This document shows, piece after piece, positions 31,589-43,212 of a stretch of 64,000 nt of DNA; the first letter of the stretch is position 1, and each line of letters begins with the position of its first letter. This DNA is from Selaginella moellendorffii (taxonomy: Eukaryota > Streptophyta > Lycopodiopsida > Selaginellales > Selaginellaceae). The position numbers and the translations under genes were made by a program. Under the pieces are notes generated by a model, which was not told where the DNA came from, did not search any database, and was given only the letters and a program-made list of their open reading frames with translations. Location of the stretch: NCBI RefSeq assembly GCF_000143415.4, contig NW_003314323.1, forward strand, positions 1,058,499-1,122,498. The letters run 5' to 3'.

Positions 31589-33652
31589 TGTGAGACACAA
31601 AATCCCTAGGCCCCAAAGTGGAGCCGAAAGGGTGCCACGTGGTAGTGGCCGAAGCGAAAGCCAAACGAGCGTAACACGTTTGGACTAAAAGCTCCAACTT
31701 GAAAAGGTCGAGAGTGGGAGTGGAACTCCCAACGAAGTGCTCGAGGAATGAGCACAAAGCGAGCAATAAGCGAGGCTCCAAAAAGGGACCCAAAAGGACC
31801 AACACATGACACGTGGAAGTGTCCGAGATGGACCCGAGATGGACCCGAGTTGGAGTCCGAAGTGGAGTCCGAGAAGGACCCCGAGATGGAGTCCGAGGTG
31901 GAGTCCGAGATGGATCCGAGATGGAGTCTGAGATGGACCTAAGATGGACCCAAGATGGAGTCTGAGATGGACCCGAGGTGGAGTCTGAGATGGACCCGAG
32001 ATGGAGTCCGAGATGGACCCGAGATGGAGTCCGAGATGGACCTGAGGTGGAGTCCGAGATGGACCCGAGATGGAGTCCGAGATGGACCCGAGATGGAGTC
32101 CGAGATGGAGTCCGAGATGGAGTCCAAGATGGACCTGAGATGGAGTACGAGATGGACCCGAGATGGAGTCCGAAGTCGAGACCGAGACCGGGACCGAGAC
32201 TGGGACCGAGACCGAGACCGAGACCGGGACTGAGACCGAGACCGAGACCGAGCCCGAGGCCGAGACCGAGCCCGAGTATGGTTTGAGTCCGAGTTCGAGT
32301 CTGAGTCCGAGTCTGAGTCTGAGTCTGAGAAGGTGAAAGCCCAAAGTGTTTGTCTCCCAAACCCTGGGGGGTTTAGTGAGCTCCAAAAGTATAGTAGGGG
32401 GAGGATTGCAGTGGAGCCAGTTTGGCCAAGAAAGGAGTCCGAGATGGAGTTCGAGATGGACCTGAGATGGAGTCCGAAGTCGAGACCGAGACCGGGACCG
32501 AGACCGAGACCGAGACTGGGACTGAGACCGAGACCGGGACCGAGACCGAGACCGAGACCGGGACAGAGACCGAGCCCGAGACCGAGACCGAGCCCGAGGC
32601 CGAGACCGAGACCGAGCCCGAGTCTGAGTCCGAGTCCGAGTCCGAGTCCGAGTCTGAGAGGGTGAAAGCCCAAAGTGTTTGTCTCCCAAACCCTGGGGGG
32701 TTTGGTGAGCTCCAAAAGTATAGTAGGGGGAGGACTGCAGTGGAGCCAGTTTGGCCAAGAAAGGCCAGTTTAGCCCAGGAAGGCCGGACCCAGTGTTGGG
32801 TGATGAGCTGCCCACTGGGAAGTCTAAGACTAGAGTGAACATGGACTGACAAGTAGGGTAGTTTGGTGAAGTGTTCAAAAGCCGGCTCTAGTTCCCCCGA
32901 GAGATCGACTGGCCGATGCTCCCAGTCCAAGTGTGGGTGGCACTACCTACTTGGATACCAGGCGTGGCTCAACAAAACCTCGCTCTAAGCCTATGGCTAG
33001 AGCACCTAAAGGCGGAAGGCGGAGAGAGTACCCACGAGGCTTGCGTAAGGCCACGGTGTTCCGAAATGTTGTCCCAAAGGCCCAGACTGTGGAAAGGAAG
33101 AGGAGTAGTCCTCTGATGTAGTGACCAAGGATACAGTCGTGCGGTGAGGAAGTCCCAGAGGACCGTGGGACTTAGTGGTCGGGCCTGTGGGCCTTGATCC
33201 AGTGGCAGTGTTGGTGAACACGGCCAAGGACAAAAAGGGACTTGGTGGGGACAGGAAAGGAGATATTGGGGAAGGCTATTCCCCATGTCTGTGGGTATCC
33301 TGAGGATGCTAAGGAGTAGATCTGGAATGATGACTCATGGACGGATAGCCCTGTCCTTGAGAGACGGGACTATGATGCAGGTGGTGTTAGACCGTCGGTG
33401 TGACCAAGGTGAAGGGGCATGGCCTTAGCGTAACAGGCTGATATGCCGATGGTACCTTGGGATGTCGGTCACGGGATCGGACACGTGGAGCACTTGGACC
33501 AAGTGCAAAGGTTGAGTGGTAGGGATGCCATTCTCGGGGCTAGCAAGCCCAAGTCTGAAATGGGACTTATGGAGGTTGTGAGTGAGACTCCTCCAAGTGG
33601 TTGGAGGTGTGGTTAAATGACTAAAATAGAATGGAAAATTTAGTCGCTTACA
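31589..33652 (+). repeat. Element A 5' LTR (longest copy)
   Basis: 2,064 bp, about 600 bp longer than the copy at 29,743. The excess lies in the GAGACC/GAGATGGAGTCC minisatellite and in a partial duplication of adjoining unique sequence. Confidence 0.9.
31827..32660 (+). repeat. Expanded LTR minisatellite with a roughly 320-bp duplication
   Basis: GAGATGGACCC and GAGATGGAGTCC units pass into GAGACCGAGACCGGGACC units. The segment containing GGTGAAAGCCCAAAGTGTTT and AGCTCCAAAAGTATAGTAGG appears at about 32,333-32,430 and again at about 32,660-32,760, separated by more minisatellite. The tract therefore contains a duplication of array plus flank. Confidence 0.85.
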
Positions 33653-36600
33653 ACTTGGTATCGGAGCTGTTCCTTAGTCTGACTTTTATTGGTGCTCAAG
33701 TATATCACCACTGGTGTTGGCATTGAAAGGTCCGAGGAGTGGGCCTATCCTTGAGGAGTAGTAGGTCGGGAAGACATGACTCTCCATTACAGTTCATGTG
33801 TGAACTTGTAGACAACGTGGTGGATAGAAAAGGGCCAATAATAGAACGACTTTGGGATCTTGGGAACAGTGTAATGGTTTCCTTAAAGAATTGAGGATGT
33901 GATCCAGATGAGCGTTTGACGCAGTAAACCGGCTAATGTAGTTGTAGTAAACAACTATCGTTGGGATCACGGGCAAGATGCAGACTCCAAAACAATAAAG
34001 GAGTCACAAGATTACCCTTATATAGTTAGGGCTGGTGCTCATAAATTTGAGACCGGAATTGATGACCGTGGGAGGTCAAATACGGAAAGGGACACAAGTC
34101 CTTGAAATAATAGCCGGAATAAATGTTGGAACAACCCAAGGAGTTGGGGGTGTACTTAAAGGATGAGTTGGTATTTTCATCACATGGACAAGTGGTCATA
34201 AGGGGCAAAAGGTTGCCCCTAGAGAAAAAAAATCGAATGTCGGAGTAACACTTGCAAAAGACGGTCTTTGGAGTAGGACATGAATACAAAGAGTTGTATT
34301 CCAATGAGCTAGCACCTCAAAAGTAGGACCCATGGGTCATCGGATTAACAAAGTCAAAAAAGTTGAATAACTCCAATAGAGTCAAGGTATAATCTTAAGG
34401 GCTTGAGGAAAGCATTTGGACTGAGGTGTGTGGTGCCCCACGAAGGATGGGGAGGATCTTGAGATCCAAGCATGAGAACAGTGTGTATCTCATTGATGGC
34501 AGAAGGTGCCATGCTAAAGTCGTGGGAAGGAGTTTCCGGGAAGAAAACAACTTTGACATAAAGTTGTGCGTGAATTCTATGGTGCAGTGCTAATGGATAA
34601 TTGGCATAAGAGACAACCATATTGGTCTTGGCAAAAAGATCTAGACACCAGTAAGAAGTGTCATAAAGGTAAGCCCGTGGAGCCGATGGTGTGGAGACAC
34701 CGAATGTGCCAAGGTGTGCTGCCTTGAGGTCAAGTTGGTGGGTTTATGAGAACCCATTCTAAAGGAATCCCAATGGAAATGGGAATAACATAGCCTATGC
34801 TAGAAGGCATGCGGTTAGAGTGTGGTGACCCAGATAATGATGGAGGTGTGGAAGCACCAGCAATAAGTTGTAGGACTTAACAATTATGAGGCAACTAAGC
34901 AAAAGGTGCAAAATAAGTCGTTAAATTGGTAAAAGGCAACTACCTAAGACTTCTTATTGGAATAAGGAAGTTAGATATACCCTTATGGGGGATAAATTGT
35001 TTATGTTGCGATATAGTAAGTCAATGTCGAAAGGGGAATGCCCATTGTCAAAGAGACCATTATTGAGACACCCAAACACTCTAGAACACCAGAAGGTGGT
35101 GTTTGGTGGCATGAGGGCAATGGATAATGCCCAAGGGACAAAATCCTTAATGAATGATGGATAGAAGGTGCGATCCAAATGTCCAAGATTGCGGAGACGA
35201 GAGAAGTCCGTTTACCCAAATTGGACAAAGCCAAAAAGGGGATTTTGGCAAGGCTAATGATGGGCATATGAAGGCCCATAAGTAGCAACGGTAATCCCAG
35301 TGTGTGGGATTACGAGGTGAGCAAACCTGGATTGAGGAATCACTCTTTAGGTTGTCGGGTAGGTTCATCCCTATGAATACTTGCCAAGGCATGGTAGAAA
35401 GTGCAAAGCTATCTTCCTAGTCTAGAGGAGAATAACCGAAGGAAATGTATGGGGCCAAAAAGGCAAGTAGTAAAGGGATAGAACTGAACCATAGAAATTG
35501 ACAGGCATGACCAAGGGTGGTTATTGAAGTTGGGAGTGGAGAATCAAGTGGGTGCTCAAGCATGTTGTTACTAGCGACCGGGATGCCATGGAGAGTCTAA
35601 AACATGGGATTGTCCATGCTAAACTATATGGTAATTGGAAAGCTTGCAAATGGAGAGACCTTAGCAAGCTAAGGAATAGAGTTCCTTGAACGTTCCCCTA
35701 GGTAGATAAGTACCTAGACATCCAAGTGTAAATGGTTTATAGAGTGCGCGAAATTAGAGTGGCGCAGCAGAAGCATGGTCTTGAAGCTTGCAAAGAGGCA
35801 AAACTATCAAGATTAGGGAAGTAGTTCCCGAGTGTTTAAAAAGAGGGCTTTGAACGAAAATCGATGGTTAAGGACTTTTACACTTATGCATGAACCATGT
35901 TACAGTGGTCAGATGACTTGTTAAGGGAGATTGGCAAGTCAGAGGAACGAATACCCTAGTTGAAGGAGCAAACTTCAAAGGGGTGGCCCATGGGGCCAAA
36001 CATGGAGGAGTCCATGCATGATCACAGACTAGTCAAGTGAGAAAACTTGGTAGTGCGGAGGAACTAGGTTCCTAAGCGGTCTATAGCGCGTTTTAAGTAT
36101 AAATTGGTGCACCGGCATGATGAGTCACGCCAGGCATCCTGGGTGATGCCATTCGTAGATGCATATACGGAGGTTGGGTTCGAGTTCCGACCCTTTAGTG
36201 CTTAGGTTCGAGTCCCAAATCACTAGGGCGTGGTGATGGTTTGGAATATGAGGACACTCATTTTTCGGTGGTCATGGACTCTTAGTGAGGAGACTGGCTT
36301 GGGCACACCGCCAAGTGGGGGATGCTCCAGAGTTGTGATACACGGTTAGATTGCTTAGTGTGGCTCGGCATATCTAACTTGAACACTTTGGTGCGAGTGG
36401 CACCAAGGACGTGGTGAATGAGATGGGGACACCCAGTCTCAGTTGCTATGGACCTTTGGCCGGAAGGGCTAGCTTGGGCACACCGCCAAGTGTGGGGGAT
36501 GCCCCCAGGGTCATGGTCAACAAGTTAAAGGTTTGGGAGACCTAGTACCTATTGGCAAACCTGTTAAGGTGTTAAGATTAGATTACTAGGTGATTGTATG

Positions 36601-37684
36601 GCTAAACAAAAACGAGGTCCTTTTGAGGTTAAGGAACAAGGTTCCTAGTTCAAAGCGTTGATTTGAATTGTTGATAATGGTGTGGTTTGGTCAAGGTGAC
36701 CAAGTGGGAAGGACACCTAAGGGAAATGAACTATGACGATACAATGGTATTGTGAGTTCAAGAAAGTAGTCTCTAGAAAGGACCTATGGGAGGGTCACAA
36801 TGTTGGGCTGTGGAAGGGGCCCATAGCAGAAGTTGCTAAAGAGACTTACTAGGGGTGAGCACCCTCTGGACTTGGCGAAGTGGATCTTTGCCATGGAACC
36901 AAAAGAATACCTCAAAGAGGGAGGTAGTGATCCTTTGTTGCTTGATGCAACAATCAATGGATAGGGACAAAAGACTAGTGGCCAAGTTTAGGCTATGGAA
37001 TTTAATGGGAGGAATCCAAATGGCAAAGTTAGCCAAAGAACACTAATGTGTTTGATGCTAACGGATTGCGGGAAAGGAAGTGGACTTCCAAGGTTAGATT
37101 CCCAAGTGCTCCAATTTGGCAAAGTAAAAGCTCCAAGTGAGGAGCGGCAAAGTAGCCAAAGGATAGGGTTGTGGATAGCCCTAGCACAAATAATGATAAT
37201 TGGAATGTAGTGCCAAGGGTGGCACAAAATAGAAAAGAGGATGATGGTGCCCTCAAGTAGAGAACTTCCTAGGATAGGGAAGTGAAGTTGCACAATATGT
37301 GCAATGCAAGGTATCAAAGACACCTAGGAAATTGACTTCAGAAAGTCAAAAGTAGACGTTCCAAAGTGCAAAGGTTATGTCGATAGAATCTGAGACTACT
37401 CGAGAATGAGTAATGGAATTGATAGAGACGATGTCTCTAATGGGTTTAATGAAAAGTAAACCAATAAAAGGGAGCAAACCACCCCAGGTAGCCGAATGAG
37501 TCTCTATGTTGGAGAGACTATGCTCCTTAGAGGATGGACAAGGCATGGTGAGCCTTCGGTGTCAAACCATAGACAAATATTAGCCGGGGGCCAAGGATGG
37601 AAACGGTAATACATGTGGGTGTTACTTTATAAAAGGGTTTACCATTCGATGGGGACATCGAACTTCATTTATGGGTGGTGGAGT
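33653..37684 (+). other. Element A internal region, non-coding
   Basis: After the primer site the sequence contains only short frames, broken everywhere, none with retroelement domains. It is homologous, in reverse, to 31,182-31,588 plus 39,390-43,025 of element B. It may carry packaging signals used in trans by another element; no such signal can be read directly. Confidence 0.75.
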
Positions 37685-38261
37685 TGTGAGACACAAAATC
37701 CCTAGGCCCCAAAGTGGAGCCGAAAGGGTGCCACGTGGTAGTGGCCGAAGCGAAAGCCAAACGAGCGTAACACATTTGGACTAAAAGCTCCGACTTGAAA
37801 AAGTCGAGAGTGGGAGTGGAACTCCCAATGAAGTGCTCGAGGAATGAGCACAAAGTGAGCAATAAGCAAGGCTCCAAAAAGGGACCCAAAAGGACCAACA
37901 CATGACACATGGAAGTGTCCGAGATGGACCCGAGTTGGAGTCCAAAGTGGAGTTCGAGAAGGACCTCGAGATGGAGTCCGAGGTGGAGTCCGAGATGGAT
38001 CTGAGATGGAGTCTGAGATGGACCCAAGATGGACCCGAGATGGAGTCCGAGATGGACTCGAGGTGGAGTCCAAGATGGACCCAAGATGGAATCCGAGATG
38101 GAGTCCGAGATGGACTCGAGATGGAGTCCGAGATGGAGTCCGAGATGGAGTCCGAGATGGACCCGAGATGGAGTCCGAAGTCGAGACCGAGACCGGGACC
38201 GAGACCGAGACTGGGACTGAGACCGAGACCGGGACCGAGACCGGGACCGAGACCGAGACCA

Positions 38262-38297
<36 letters not shown>

Positions 38298-39389
38298 GGA
38301 CGGAGACCGAGCCCGAGACCGAGACCGAGCTCGAGGCCGAGACCGAGACCGAGCCCGAGTCCGAGTCCGAGTCCAAGTCCGAGTCCGAGTCTGAGAGGGT
38401 GAAAGCCCAAAGCGTTTGTCTCCCAGACCCTGGGGGGTTTGGTGAGCTCCAAAAGTATAGTAGGGGGAGGACTGCAATGGAGCCAGTTTGGCCAGGAAAG
38501 GCCAGTTTGGCCTAGGAAGGCCGGACCCAGTGTTGGGTGATGAGCTGCCCACTGGGAAGTCCAAGACTAGAGTGAACACGGACCGACAAGCAGGGTAGTT
38601 TGGTGAAGTGTTCAAGAGCCGGCTCTAGTTCCCCCGAGAGATCGACTGGCCGATGCTCCCAGTCCAAGTGTGGGTGGCACTACCTACTTGGATACCAGGC
38701 GTGGCTCAACAAAACCTCGCTCTAAGCCTATGGCTAGAGCACCTAAAGGCGGAAGGCGGAGAGAGTACCCACGAGGCTTGTGTAAGGCCACGGTGTTCCG
38801 AAATGTTGTCCCAAAGGCCCAGACTGTGGAAAGGAAGAGGAGTAGTCCTCTGGTGTAGTGACCAAGGATACAGTCGTGCGGTGAGGAAGTCCCAAAGGAC
38901 CGTGGGACTTAGTGGTCAGGTCTGTGGGCCTTGATCCAGTGGCAGTGTTGGTGAACACGGCCAAGGACAGAAAAGGACTTGGTGGGGACAGGAAAGGAGA
39001 TATTGGGGAAGGCTATTCCCCATGTCTGTGGGTATCCTGAGGATGCTAAAGAGTGGATCTGGAATGATGACTCATGGACGGATAGCCCTGTCCTTGAAAG
39101 ACGGGACTATGATGCAGGTGGTGTTAGACCGCTAGTGTGACCAAGGTGAAGGGGCATGGCCTTAGTGTAACAGGCTGATATGCCGATGGTACCTTGGGGT
39201 GTCGGTCATGGGATCGGACACGTGGAGCACTTGGACCAAGTGCAAAGGTTGAGTGGTAGGGATGCCATTCTCGGGGCTAGCAAGCCCAAGTCCGAAATGG
39301 GACTTATGGAGGTTGTGAGTGAAACTCCTACAAGTGGTTGAAGGTGTGGTTAAGTGACTAAAATAGAATGGAAAATTTAGTTGCTTACA
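37685..39389 (+). repeat. Element A 3' LTR
   Basis: 1,705 bp, the same borders as the 5' LTR but with a shorter minisatellite at 37,917-38,397. Confidence 0.9.
37917..38397 (+). repeat. LTR minisatellite in the element A 3' LTR
   Basis: GAGATGGAGTCC and GAGATGGACCC units followed by GAGACC/GGGACC hexamers and a GAGTCC run. About 480 bp, compared with about 830 bp in the 5' LTR of the same element. Confidence 0.85.
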
Positions 39390-42300
39390 TTCCCCATTCT
39401 AGGAGGTTTTTTACTTGAGGGCACCATCATCCTCTCTTCGATATCAGGCTACGTTCCAATTATTATAATTTATGCTAGGGCTGCCCACGGCCCTATTATT
39501 TGGCAACCTTACCGCTCCCCCCTTTGGAGCATCCACTTTTGCCAAATTGGAGCGGTTGGGAATCCATCCTTGGGGAAATATTGCCTTTCCCACAATCCGT
39601 TAGCACTCAACACATTAGTGTTCTCACCTAACTTTGCCATTTGGATTCTTTCCTATGATTCCCATGGCTCTTTTCTTAGCCATTAGTCTTTTGCTTCTAT
39701 CCTTGATTGTTGCACCTAGTAACATAGGATCGCTACCTCCATTTTCGAGGTTTCCTTTCAGTTCTATAGCAACACTTTACTTTGCCAAGTTCAAAGGGTG
39801 TTCACCCCTAGTATGTCTCTTTAACATTTTTTGCTATGGGCTCTATCCATGGCCCAACTTTTGAGACCCTCCCTTGGATCTCTTGTAGAGACTACTTTTC
39901 TCGGAATTACTATGCCATCGCATTGACATACCTCATTTCCCTTAGGTGTTCTTCCCACTTAGTCACCTTGACCAAGCCACACCATCATCAATAGTTCAAA
40001 TCAACACTTTTGAACTAGGAACTTTATCCCTTAAACTCACAAAGACCTTGTCTTTGTTTTAGCCATAAAACCACCTAGTGATCTAACCTTGGCACCTTAA
40101 CAGGTTTGCTAATAGGTACTAAGTCTTCCAGACTTTTAAATTATTGACCATGACCCCAAGGGCATCCCCCACACTTGGCGGTGCACCCAAGCTAGCCCTT
40201 CTGGCTAAGGGTTCATAGCAACTGAGATTGGGTGTCCCCATTTCATTCACCACGTCCTTGGTGCCACTCGCACCAAAGTGTTCAAGTTAGATATGCCGAG
40301 CCACACTAAACAATCTAACCGTGCATCACGACTCTAAGGCATCCCTCACTTGGCGGTGTGCCCAAACCAGTCTCCTCACTAAGAGTCCATGACAACCGAA
40401 AAATGAGTGTCTTCATATTCCAAACTATTACCACACCCTAGTGAATTGGGACTCGAACCCAAGCACTAGAGGGTCGGGACTCGAACCCAACCTCCGTATA
40501 TGCATCTACGGATGGCATCATACATGATGCCTAGCGTGACTCCCCACGCCGGTGCACCATCATGTACTTAAAGCGTGCTATAGATCACAACTTAGGAACC
40601 TAGTTCCTCCACACTGTCAAGTCCTCTCACTTGACAAGTCTGTGATCATGCATGGGCTCCTCTATGCTCGGCCCCATGGGCCACCCCTTTTGAAGTTAGC
40701 ACCTTCAACTAGGGGATTTGTTCCCCTGACTTGCCAATCTCACTTAGCAAGTCATCCGGCTACTGTAACATGGTTCATGCATAAGTGTGAAAGTCCTTAA
40801 CCATCGACTTTCGTTCAAAGCCCTCTCTTTGAACACTTGGGAACTACTTCCCCAACCTTGATAGCCTCACCTCATGGCTAGCTTCAAGACCACGCTTTTG
40901 TTGTGCCACTCCGATTTTGTGCACTTTAGAAACCATTTAGACTTGGCTTTCTAGGTACTTATCTACCTAGATTTGTTTTTGGGAACCTTCAAGGAACTTT
41001 GTTCCTTAGCTTGCTAAGGCTTCTCCTTCGCAAGCTCTCTACTCCTCATATGGTCTAACATGGATAATTCCACATTTTAAACTCTCCATGGCATCGCAAT
41101 TGCTAGTAGCAACATCCTTGAGCACCCTCTTGATTCTCCACTCCCAACTTGCATAACCACTATTGGTTATGCTCTTCGATTTCTATAGTTTAGTTCCATC
41201 ATAATACTACTTGCCTTTTGGCCTCATATATTCCCTTTGGTTATTCTTCTCCAAATTAGAAGGATAGCTTTGCACCTTCTACTATGCCTTAGCAAATATT
41301 CATAGGGATGAACCTACCCAATAGCTTAGGGAGTGGTTCCTCAATCTGGGCATGCTCACTTTATAATCCCACACACCAGGATTAATGTTGTTACTTATGG
41401 GCCTCTATATGCCCATTACTAACCTTGCCAAAATCCCATTTTTGGCTTTGTTCAAATCAGGTAGACAGATTTTTCCCATCTCCAAAACCTTGGATAGCAC
41501 CTCCTATCCATCATTCGCTAGGGAATTAGTCCCTTAGGCCTTATTTAATGCCCTTGTGACTCCAAACACCACCTTTTGGGGTTCTAGAGTGTTTGGGTGT
41601 CCCAATGATGGCATCCCTGACAATGAACATTTCCTTTTATGACATTGATTTACTATATCGCAATATAAACAACTTATCCTCGATAAGGGTATATTTAACT
41701 TCTTTATGCCATTAAGAAGTCTTGGGTAGCTACCTTCTACTCGTTTAACCAATTACCTGCACCTCATGCTTAATTGCCTCATAGTTGTTAAGTTTTACAA
41801 CTCATTACTTGGTGTTTCCACACCTCCATCATTATCTGGGTTACTACACTCCAACCACATGCTTTCTAGCATAGGCTATACCATTCCCATTTCCATTAGG
41901 ACCCCCTTGGCAAGGGGTTCTCATGAACCCATCAACATAACCTCAAGGCATCACACCTTGGCCCATTTGATGTTTCCACATTATCGGCTTCATGTGTCTG
42001 CCTTTATGACACCTTGCACTTGTGTCTAGGTCTTTGCCAAGACCAACCCAGTCGTTTCTCATGCTAACTATCCGTTAGCACTACACCATAGTGTTCGCAC
42101 ACAATTTTACACAAAAGTTTGCTTTTTCTAGGAACACCTTTCCCAACACTTTAGCATGGCACGTTCTACCATCGATGAGATACCTTCTGTTTTCATCCTT
42201 GGATCCTATGATCCCCCCCCTATCATTCGTGGGGTACAATACACCTCAGTCCAAATGCTTCTATCAATCCTTCAGGATTTTTCCTTGACTCTATTTGAGT

Positions 42301-43025
42301 CCTCCAGCTTTTTGGACTTTGTCATCCGATGACCCATAAGGTCCCACTTTTGAGGTGCCAGCTCACTGAAATACAACTTCTTGTATTCAAGTCCTACTCA
42401 CAAGGACCATCTTTGCAAGTGTTACTCTAACACTTGATTTGTTCTCTTGGGGCAACCTTTTGCCCTTTAGGACCACTTGTTCATGTGATGAGAATACCAA
42501 CTCATCCTCTAAGTACACCCCCAACTCCTTGGGTTGTTCCAGCATTTATTAGAGGTAGCCCTGGCTACCATTTCAAAGACTTGTGTCCCCTTTCGTATTT
42601 GACCTTCCACGGTCATTAATTCTGGTCTCAAATTCATGAGCACCAGCCTCAACTACATGAGGGTAATCTTGTGACTCCATTATTGTCTTGGAGTTTGCAT
42701 CTTTCCCGTGATCTCAACTATAGTTATTTACCACAACTACATTAGCTTGCTTGCTGTGTCAAACGCTCATCTGGATCACATCCTCAACTCTCTGAGGAAA
42801 CCCTTATACTATTCCCAAGGTCCCAAAGTCGTTCCTTTACTGGCCCTTTTTCATCCACCACATCGTGCACAAGTTCACGCATGAACTCGAGTGGAGAGCC
42901 ATGTCCTCTTGACATGCTACTCCTCGAGGATAGGTCCATACTTAGGACTTTCCAATTCCAATACAAGTGGTGATATACTTGGCCACCAATAAGAGTCAGA
43001 CTAAGGAACAGCTCTGATACCAAAT
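39390..43025 (-). other. Element B internal region (5' part), non-coding
   Basis: This runs from the element A insertion site to the primer site at 43,006-43,025. Only short frames are found; the longest next to the primer site (about 43,020-42,784, minus) is 79 codons with no known domain. Confidence 0.75.
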
Positions 43026-43141
43026 TATAAATGACTAATTTTTTCCATTCTACTTAAGTCACTTAACCACACCTCCAACCACTTGGAGGAGTCTCATTCG
43101 CAACCTCTATAAGTCCCTCTTAGGACTTGGGGCTTGCTAGC
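43026..43141 (-). repeat. Element B 5' LTR, inner fragment
   Basis: Matches the first 116 bp of the copy at 29,743, except that the terminal TG reads TA. It is cut by element C at the duplicated CTAGC (43,137-43,141) and continues at 55,715. Confidence 0.88.
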
Positions 43142-43212
43142 TGAAGAGGTGTGAAAACTCCTCTTCGCTGGAAATCTATTGTTAGTAAGAAAACAAAAGA
43201 GAAAAGGGCCCA
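43142..43212 (-). repeat. Element C 3' LTR, remaining 71 bp
   Basis: TGAAGAGGTGTGAAAACTCC through AAAAGGGCCCA matches 55,420-55,490 nearly perfectly, and the match then stops at the hAT-bearing segment. Confidence 0.85.

Larger units (their letters stand above)
31589..39389 (+). mobile_element. Element A: non-coding LTR retrotransposon (LARD-like), plus strand, nested in B
   Basis: 5' LTR 31,589-33,652, 3' LTR 37,685-39,389 (TGTGAGACAC...GCTTACA), with the duplication TTCCC on both sides (31,584-31,588 and 39,390-39,394). A primer site TTGGTATCGGAGCTGTTCC follows at 33,655-33,673, and the polypurine tract GGGTGGTGGAGT precedes the 3' LTR. It belongs to the same family as B, in the opposite direction. 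Its own internal region near 37,250-37,300 shows the uninterrupted version of the site it occupies in B. The internal 4.03 kb has no gag, protease, reverse transcriptase or integrase. Confidence 0.93.

Noticed and set aside
31685-32878. Long Arg/Ser/Thr- and Asp/Ser-rich open frames on both strands (up to about 400 codons); similar frames at 37,665-38,615 and 56,327-57,139
   Set aside because: They arise because hexamer and dodecamer units keep all frames open. They cross LTR sequence and have no conserved start or domain.
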